NCBI GenBank assembly: GCA_011042705.1
Contig: DRBW01000244.1
Coordinates: forward strand, 1-8,687
Direction of reading: 5' to 3'
Source of the DNA: Caldifarciminota bacterium
GTDB taxonomy: Bacteria > Hydrothermota > Hydrothermia > B15-G9 > DRBW01
DNA length: 8,687 bases
Shown: positions 5,405 to 8,687 of the stretch, piece after piece
Layout: the number at the start of each line of letters is the position of its first letter
How positions within the stretch are numbered: position 1 is the stretch's first letter
The notes under the pieces: model-generated
The model's database searches: none
The model's input: the letters and a program-made list of their open reading frames with translations, nothing else
Told to the model about the DNA's origin: nothing
Made by a program: the position numbers and the translations under genes

Positions 5405-6985
5405 ATGAACGACAAAATCGCGGAGCAAATCTCCAAAACTTACGACATAGACCTGAAAATCGCCAGGATCCTGGTGGATAAAGGCGTTATTAACTTAGAT
5501 CTCGCCAGGGCTACTTTCAATCCCGTTCTCGAAAATCTCCTTCCTCCCGAGACGCTCCCCGACTTCAAGGCTGCCCTGGAAAAAATACTCAAAGCTGTTG
5601 GAAAGGAAGAAAAGATCCTGATCTGGGGGCACGAGGATGCCGACGGCATAACCTCCACCTGTGCCCTCATGAAAGCGATAGAAAAGCTGGGAGGCCTCGT
5701 GGATTACTTCATCCCCGCCAAATCCAGCGACGGTCACGGCCTCTCGAAACAGGGCATCGACATGGCCATCGAGGAGGGCGTCAAACTCATAGTGACCGTC
5801 GATTGCGGAGGAGGTTCTGGCAAGGAGGCGGAATACGCCCTTTCTAAGGGCGTGGATGTGGTGGTGACCGACCATCATGAGCTTCCGAAGGAATTGCCCC
5901 CGACTCCCTTCGTCAATCCCAAGATGGGCGGAGGGTCCTTCCCCTACCTGGCAGGGGTCGGCGTGGCCTTCAAAATGGCCTGGGGAATCCTGAGATACAA
6001 GTCGGGCTGGGATCTATACCGGATAAGAAAAGAACTTCCTGAGCTATTTTTCTACGCCTATGTTGGCACAATCGCCGACAGAGTGCCCCTTTTTTCGGAG
6101 AACAGGATATTTCTCCTCGAGGGTGAAAAAGTCCTCTCCTGGTACCGTCACCCACTGGTAAAGGCCTATAAAAACCTCAAGGGCGAGGACCCCACTCCCG
6201 AGATAGTTATCTCCTTAGCGTCGGCCGGAAAAACGACTGGCAGGAGAAATCTGGGAGTCGAGCTCTATAAAGCCTCCGACGAGGCCGATGCCGAGATCCC
6301 CCTCAAGGAAATCCTGAAGGAAATAGAGTACTGGACGGCGGAATCGGAAAGGCTCCTGAAAGAAGCGCAGTCCCGCATAAAAATCGTGAGAAACTACATT
6401 TTGCTCGATATGGGAGAGGTAAAGCCCCGTTTTCTCGGATTTCTCTCATCGCGGCTAAAAGACAAATACAACGTCCCCACCATAGTGCTCGGCCGCAAGG
6501 ATAATGGCCAGGTGGCCGCAGAGGTCAGGGCGCCCTATGGTTTTAACTCCCTCGATCTGCTGGATCACCTGAGCGATATCTTCATCGATTACGGTGGCCA
6601 CAAGCTGGCTTCGGGCTTCTCCATGGATCCCCGTCAGCTTCCCGAGCTGGTCGAGGAGGTCGAGCTCTACTTCAAGGAAAAGGGAAATTCCCTCTACAAC
6701 TTCTCCGCCGACATAATCCTATCGGAAAAGGACAGAAAGATCCTGGAAGACCTGGTGAAGGTAGGACAGCTCGGAGTGGAGATCAGGGCCCTGTTCAAGA
6801 AGATCAAGCTTCAGAAGGTCAAGGAACTCCTCATGGGGCTTCCCGTGGTGGACCCCCTCGGTCTTCTCGATCTCTACGGTCCTCAGGAAACCGTGAATCT
6901 CCTCCTTCTTTCGACCGATCAGGGAATTGCCGTGGAACAGGTCCAGCTTTATCAGCCCTCCTATGATCGTAACCCCGTTGACTGA
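5405..6985 (+). CDS. recJ: RecJ-like DHH/DHHA1 single-strand-specific exonuclease or phosphoesterase
   Basis: A 526-residue DHH-superfamily protein resembling RecJ, the Mn/Mg-dependent 5'-3' single-strand DNA exonuclease of recombination and repair. The N-terminal helical region (about 1-65) matches the RecJ pattern ending in FNPVLENLLPP. Motif I is GHEDADG (75-81), motif II TVDCG (131-135), motif III VTDHHELP (154-161), followed by AGVGVAFK (183-190) and GTIADRVPLFSENR (221-234), where RecJ typically has TVADvvPL.gENR. DHHA1 shows SSRLKDKYNVPTIVLG (348-363) and YGGHKLASGF (396-405). Oddities: motif I begins with His instead of the usual Asp (GDYDxDG), as in archaeal RecJ-like and NrnA-type proteins, and the RecJ PFGxGNP segment is not seen in the C-terminal region. 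The last 50 or so codons overlap the thiL frame. ATG 5405 fits the family start. The symbol is used in the family sense; a different DHH nuclease is possible. Confidence 0.82.
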   Translation: MNDKIAEQISKTYDIDLKIARILVDKGVINLDLARATFNPVLENLLPPETLPDFKAALEKILKAVGKEEKILIWGHEDADGITSTCALMKAIEKLGGLVDYFIPAKSSDGHGLSKQGIDMAIEEGVKLIVTVDCGGGSGKEAEYALSKGVDVVVTDHHELPKELPPTPFVNPKMGGGSFPYLAGVGVAFKMAWGILRYKSGWDLYRIRKELPELFFYAYVGTIADRVPLFSENRIFLLEGEKVLSWYRHPLVKAYKNLKGEDPTPEIVISLASAGKTTGRRNLGVELYKASDEADAEIPLKEILKEIEYWTAESERLLKEAQSRIKIVRNYILLDMGEVKPRFLGFLSSRLKDKYNVPTIVLGRKDNGQVAAEVRAPYGFNSLDLLDHLSDIFIDYGGHKLASGFSMDPRQLPELVEEVELYFKEKGNSLYNFSADIILSEKDRKILEDLVKVGQLGVEIRALFKKIKLQKVKELLMGLPVVDPLGLLDLYGPQETVNLLLLSTDQGIAVEQVQLYQPSYDRNPVD

Positions 6986-7946
6986 TATCTACCTCCCCTC
7001 CGTCCTTCTTCTTTAAAACGACGCGGGGCCTGAATCCGGGCACCACCCGACCAATGGGCGTCAGCTCACATTGGAGGTTCTCCAGCTTCTTCACGTCTTC
7101 CTCCGGCACCGTGAAGAGGAGCTCGTATTCCTCCCCGCTTTCGGAAATGAGTTCCCAGGTCGAAATTCCGCCGATCTCGAGGAGCGGCACCACCGAGGGA
7201 TGAACGGGAAGCCTGCTCTCATCGATGACGATGGAAAACCCGTTGAGCCTCGCCAGCCTGTACAGGTCGATCCCCAGTCCGTCGGAGATGTCAATGATAG
7301 AAGTGATGTTCACCTCGCGCTTTATGTTCTGAATCTCCTTTATCCTGGGCCAGGGCTTCTTGAACTTCTCGAAGATCGGTCCGAGGTCAAAATTTGAGAG
7401 CTTCTCCCTCAGTTCTTTCTTCTCATAAAGCAGAAGGGCAGCCCCAGGCCTGCCGAGATCGCCGGTGACCACGACCACATCCCCCTCCGCCATTCCGGTC
7501 CTTTTAAGGGCCGAATCCTTCTCCACCTCCCCTATCACCGTTGTGACCAGAGAGATGCGGTCTCCTCTCACCACGTTTCCGCCCGAAGGAGATATGCAGT
7601 AAGCATCGTTAAGGCCCTCGTAACCCCTGTAGATCTCTTTCACCTTTTCGACATCCAGGTCCGGGGGAAGTTCCAGGTTGACGAGGTAGGTCAGTGGAAG
7701 GGCTCCGGTGGCGGCGAGATCGGACAGGGCTGCAGCCAGAGATTTGTGGCCTATGTCCCCGAGGTCCATGTAGTCCCTTTTGAAATGAACCCCTTCGAAG
7801 AAGGCGTCGAGGGATACGACCATCTCCATCACGGGGATCTCCGAGATCGTCATCGCATCATCGCCCGGGGGCAGCTTTATCCTGTTGTGTGGCCTGAAAA
7901 AGGATAAAAGCTCCTCTATCAGCCTGTCTTCCGGGAAAAATGCCAT
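6831..7946 (-). CDS. thiL: Thiamine-monophosphate kinase, C-terminal tail overlapping the RecJ-like gene
   Basis: Phosphorylates thiamine monophosphate with ATP to thiamine pyrophosphate in the cytoplasm. From ATG 7946 the frame has 371 residues; ThiL normally has about 310-340. PurM-like family motifs: PPGDDA (26-31), SLDAFFEGVHF (45-55), GHKSLAAALSDLAATGALP (66-84), GGNVVRGD (122-129), TGDLGRPGAA (161-170), IIDISDGLGIDLYRLA (217-232) and GEEYELLF (271-278). The family end is expected near GYDH (325-328); the remaining 43 residues are Arg/Pro/Asp-rich and look like antisense of the opposing gene, so the true protein end or a frameshift there is uncertain. The third motif is usually GGD; here it is GGN. 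The frame is open upstream to TTG 8120, but that extension (58 codons) has unlike codon use and the MAFFPEDRLIEELL start fits the family. A promoter sits just upstream, with no Shine-Dalgarno. No TPP riboswitch was recognised. Confidence 0.9.
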   Translation of the reverse strand: MAFFPEDRLIEELLSFFRPHNRIKLPPGDDAMTISEIPVMEMVVSLDAFFEGVHFKRDYMDLGDIGHKSLAAALSDLAATGALPLTYLVNLELPPDLDVEKVKEIYRGYEGLNDAYCISPSGGNVVRGDRISLVTTVIGEVEKDSALKRTGMAEGDVVVVTGDLGRPGAALLLYEKKELREKLSNFDLGPIFEKFKKPWPRIKEIQNIKREVNITSIIDISDGLGIDLYRLARLNGFSIVIDESRLPVHPSVVPLLEIGGISTWELISESGEEYELLFTVPEEDVKKLENLQCELTPIGRVVPGFRPRVVLKKKDGGEVDISQRGYDHRRADKAGPVPRQFPDRSKEGGDSRFPEDRRDREDRGGPPREAP

Positions 7947-7955
7947 AGGTTGAAA

Positions 7956-7984
7956 ACTATAAGGTAAAGCGGCGGTGAATTCAA
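7956..7984 (-). promoter_or_regulatory. Candidate thiL promoter, very short or no leader
   Basis: On the minus strand TTGAAT (7979-7984, 4 of 6) and TATAGT (7956-7961, 5 of 6) are exactly 17 bp apart. The -10 box ends 9 nt before ATG 7946, predicting a leader of only about 2-3 nt. The gap (TTTTCAACC plus T) has no Shine-Dalgarno. Its presence also supports 7946 as the real start. Confidence 0.5.
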
Positions 7985-7986
7985 TG

Positions 7987-8004
7987 CCCTGAATGGCTTC
8001 AGGG
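7987..8004. repeat. Small stem-loop in the thiL-sucD spacer
   Basis: CCCTGAA (7987-7993) and TTCAGGG (7998-8004) form a 7-bp stem with a TGGC loop, directly next to the candidate thiL -35 box. There is no T-run on either side, so it is not a standard terminator. It could be a REP-like remnant or an operator. Confidence 0.5.
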
Positions 8005-8224
8005 GCGCTATTTTGAGGGACAAGAGCAATTTGCTGTTTTTTCCGTCGTCTCGTCGAAGCTTTTTGTGTAATCCCGATACGGCAATCGTGGAAAACACGA
8101 GGGGACATAGCTTGCCCCAATCTTCCTCCAAATGCTTCCTAAACATTATCGGAAGCGTCAACCGGGAAACTGCGACGGGAGCGATATTCACTGTCACATC
8201 CGCTTAAGTCCTGAGTCGCAGAAG
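8005..8224. other. Divergent thiL-sucD intergenic region, no gene recognised
   Basis: The full spacer between the thiL and sucD starts is about 340 bp; this part carries no feature I can name. Short open frames exist on both strands, but their codon use differs from neighbouring genes (CGT, CAA and TTA are frequent on the minus strand) and their products resemble nothing I know. Minor hairpin potential exists (for example CGTG/CACG near 8088-8100), as does a near-palindrome AGCAATTTGCT near 8026-8036 followed by a T-run. No tRNA, CTGAGA-type TPP motif or CRISPR unit is visible. Confidence 0.45.
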
Positions 8225-8253
8225 TTGACTATGGGTCCCGGTTTTCTTAAAAT
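8225..8253 (+). promoter_or_regulatory. sucD promoter, sigma-70 type
   Basis: TTGACT (8225-8230) and TAAAAT (8248-8253), each 5 of 6 to consensus, are 17 bp apart. Initiation about 7 nt downstream of the -10 would give a leader of about 27 nt containing the AGGAGG site of sucD. This is the best promoter in the window. Confidence 0.7.
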
Positions 8254-8280
8254 TGAAAGAGCCGGAATTGAAAGAGGAGG
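8251..8280 (+). repeat. 15-bp tandem repeat in the sucD leader
   Basis: AATTGAAAGAGCCGG (8251-8265) is followed directly by AATTGAAAGAGGAGG (8266-8280), 13 of 15 positions identical. The second unit ends with the sucD ribosome binding site; the first begins in the -10 box. The two differing bases are the ones that create AGGAGG in the second copy. Confidence 0.85.
8275..8280 (+). promoter_or_regulatory. Strong Shine-Dalgarno site of sucD
   Basis: AGGAGG stands 6 nt before the ATG at 8287, an ideal arrangement. It shows that this organism uses Shine-Dalgarno initiation as well, which makes its absence at pyrG, the MFS gene and the GT9 gene meaningful. Confidence 0.85.
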
Positions 8281-8286
8281 AATTTG

Positions 8287-8687
8287 ATGGCGATTTTGTT
8301 GAACAGAGATACAAGAGTTCTCGTTCAGGGGATAACGGGAAGAGACGGCTCCTTTCACACCAAACTGATGCTCGAGTACGGCACAAAGGTTGTGGGCGGA
8401 GTGACTCCCGGAAAGGGAGGAAGCGAGGTCCATGGCCTTCCTGTCTTCGATACGATGAGAGAGGCAGCGGAAAAGACAGCGGCGAACGCCTCGGTCATCT
8501 TCGTTCCCTCGGCCTTCGCCGCCGATGCCATAATGGAAGCTGCCTCCGCAGGGATGGAGCTCATAGTGGCCATAACCGAGGGCATCCCGGTCCACGATAT
8601 GATCAGGGTAATGGAATTCCTCAAGGAAAAGGGGACGAGGCTCATAGGTCCCAATTGTCCCGGAATCATCACGCCCGGAGAGGCCAA
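8287..8687 (+). CDS. sucD: Succinyl-CoA synthetase (succinate-CoA ligase) alpha subunit, 3' end missing
   Basis: The alpha subunit of the TCA-cycle enzyme that interconverts succinyl-CoA and succinate with NDP/NTP formation; it binds CoA and carries the phosphorylated histidine. Only the first 133 codons are in the window, covering the Rossmann-type CoA-binding domain. The N-terminus is typical ([18 protein letters not shown], 1-18), followed by GGVTPGKGG (37-45), LPVFDT (51-56), a VIFVPSAF strand (70-77), AITEGIP (95-101) and [12 protein letters not shown] (121-132). The active-site His lies beyond the edge. ATG 8287 is fixed by an AGGAGG site and a good promoter. The beta-subunit gene sucC, which usually precedes sucD in the same operon, is not upstream here: the neighbour is divergent thiL. 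Other ADP-forming acyl-CoA synthetase alpha subunits are related, but the match to SucD motifs is close. Confidence 0.95.
   Translation, partial: MAILLNRDTRVLVQGITGRDGSFHTKLMLEYGTKVVGGVTPGKGGSEVHGLPVFDTMREAAEKTAANASVIFVPSAFAADAIMEAASAGMELIVAITEGIPVHDMIRVMEFLKEKGTRLIGPNCPGIITPGEA

Noticed and set aside
4876..5878. Minus-strand open frames inside the GT9 and RecJ-like genes (for example 4876-5274 and 5495-5878)
   Set aside because: They are antisense to motif-bearing genes and show no domain features.
7947..8120. Extended thiL start at TTG 8120 or ATG 8108
   Set aside because: A GGAGG lies near the TTG, but the added 58 codons have atypical usage, resemble nothing in ThiL, and run across a good -35/-10 pair for the ATG at 7946.
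7947..8286. TPP riboswitch upstream of thiL
   Set aside because: I looked on the minus strand for the conserved CTGAGA and GAACCTGA-type THI-box cores and did not find them; the candidate promoter is too close to the start to leave room for an aptamer.
7919..8595. Minus-strand open frames 7919-8197 and 8194-8595
   Set aside because: The first covers spacer in another frame with no family resemblance; the second is antisense to sucD and its promoter.

Overview
The window looks like a piece of a bacterial chromosome from a diderm (Gram-negative-type) organism. It has a family 9 (ADP-heptose:LPS-type) glycosyltransferase, bacterial-type pyrG, thiL and sucD, and bacterial sigma-70-like -35/-10 boxes. 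Composition is moderately GC-rich, with frequent AGG (Arg) and ATA (Ile) codons. I cannot name the phylum from the sequence; an uncultivated or poorly sampled lineage is possible, but that is inference.

Layout. The left half is a minus-strand block read right to left: CTP synthase (pyrG, 4000-2399), a 12-helix MFS transporter (2345-1200) and a lysine-ketoglutarate reductase of the plant/animal LKR type (1080, running off the left edge). A 401-bp divergent intergenic region (4001-4401) holds two related GC-rich palindromes in opposite orientation, one in front of each flanking gene. Rightward from there come a GT9 glycosyltransferase (4402-5382) and, 22 bp later, a RecJ-like DHH/DHHA1 nuclease (5405-6985). 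ThiL (thiamine-monophosphate kinase) is encoded on the minus strand from 7946 and converges on the nuclease; the two reading frames overlap tail to tail by 155 bp. A 340-bp divergent region then separates thiL from sucD (8287, running off the right edge).

How the genes relate. These are mostly housekeeping functions: pyrimidine nucleotide synthesis, lysine breakdown, envelope glycan synthesis, DNA repair, thiamine pyrophosphate synthesis and the TCA cycle. They do not form an obvious single pathway. I found no defence system, CRISPR array, integrase, complete insertion sequence, tRNA or rRNA.

The most unusual signal is in gene starts. pyrG, the MFS gene and the GT9 gene each have a -10-like hexamer (CATAAT, TATAAT, GATAAT) ending only 5-6 nt before the start codon, with no Shine-Dalgarno sequence, as expected for leaderless mRNAs. 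thiL is similar with a 9-nt gap. sucD instead has a textbook promoter, leader and AGGAGG site, and the LKR gene has a recognisable ribosome binding site. The paired palindromes upstream of the two divergent leaderless-type promoters are the second point worth checking.
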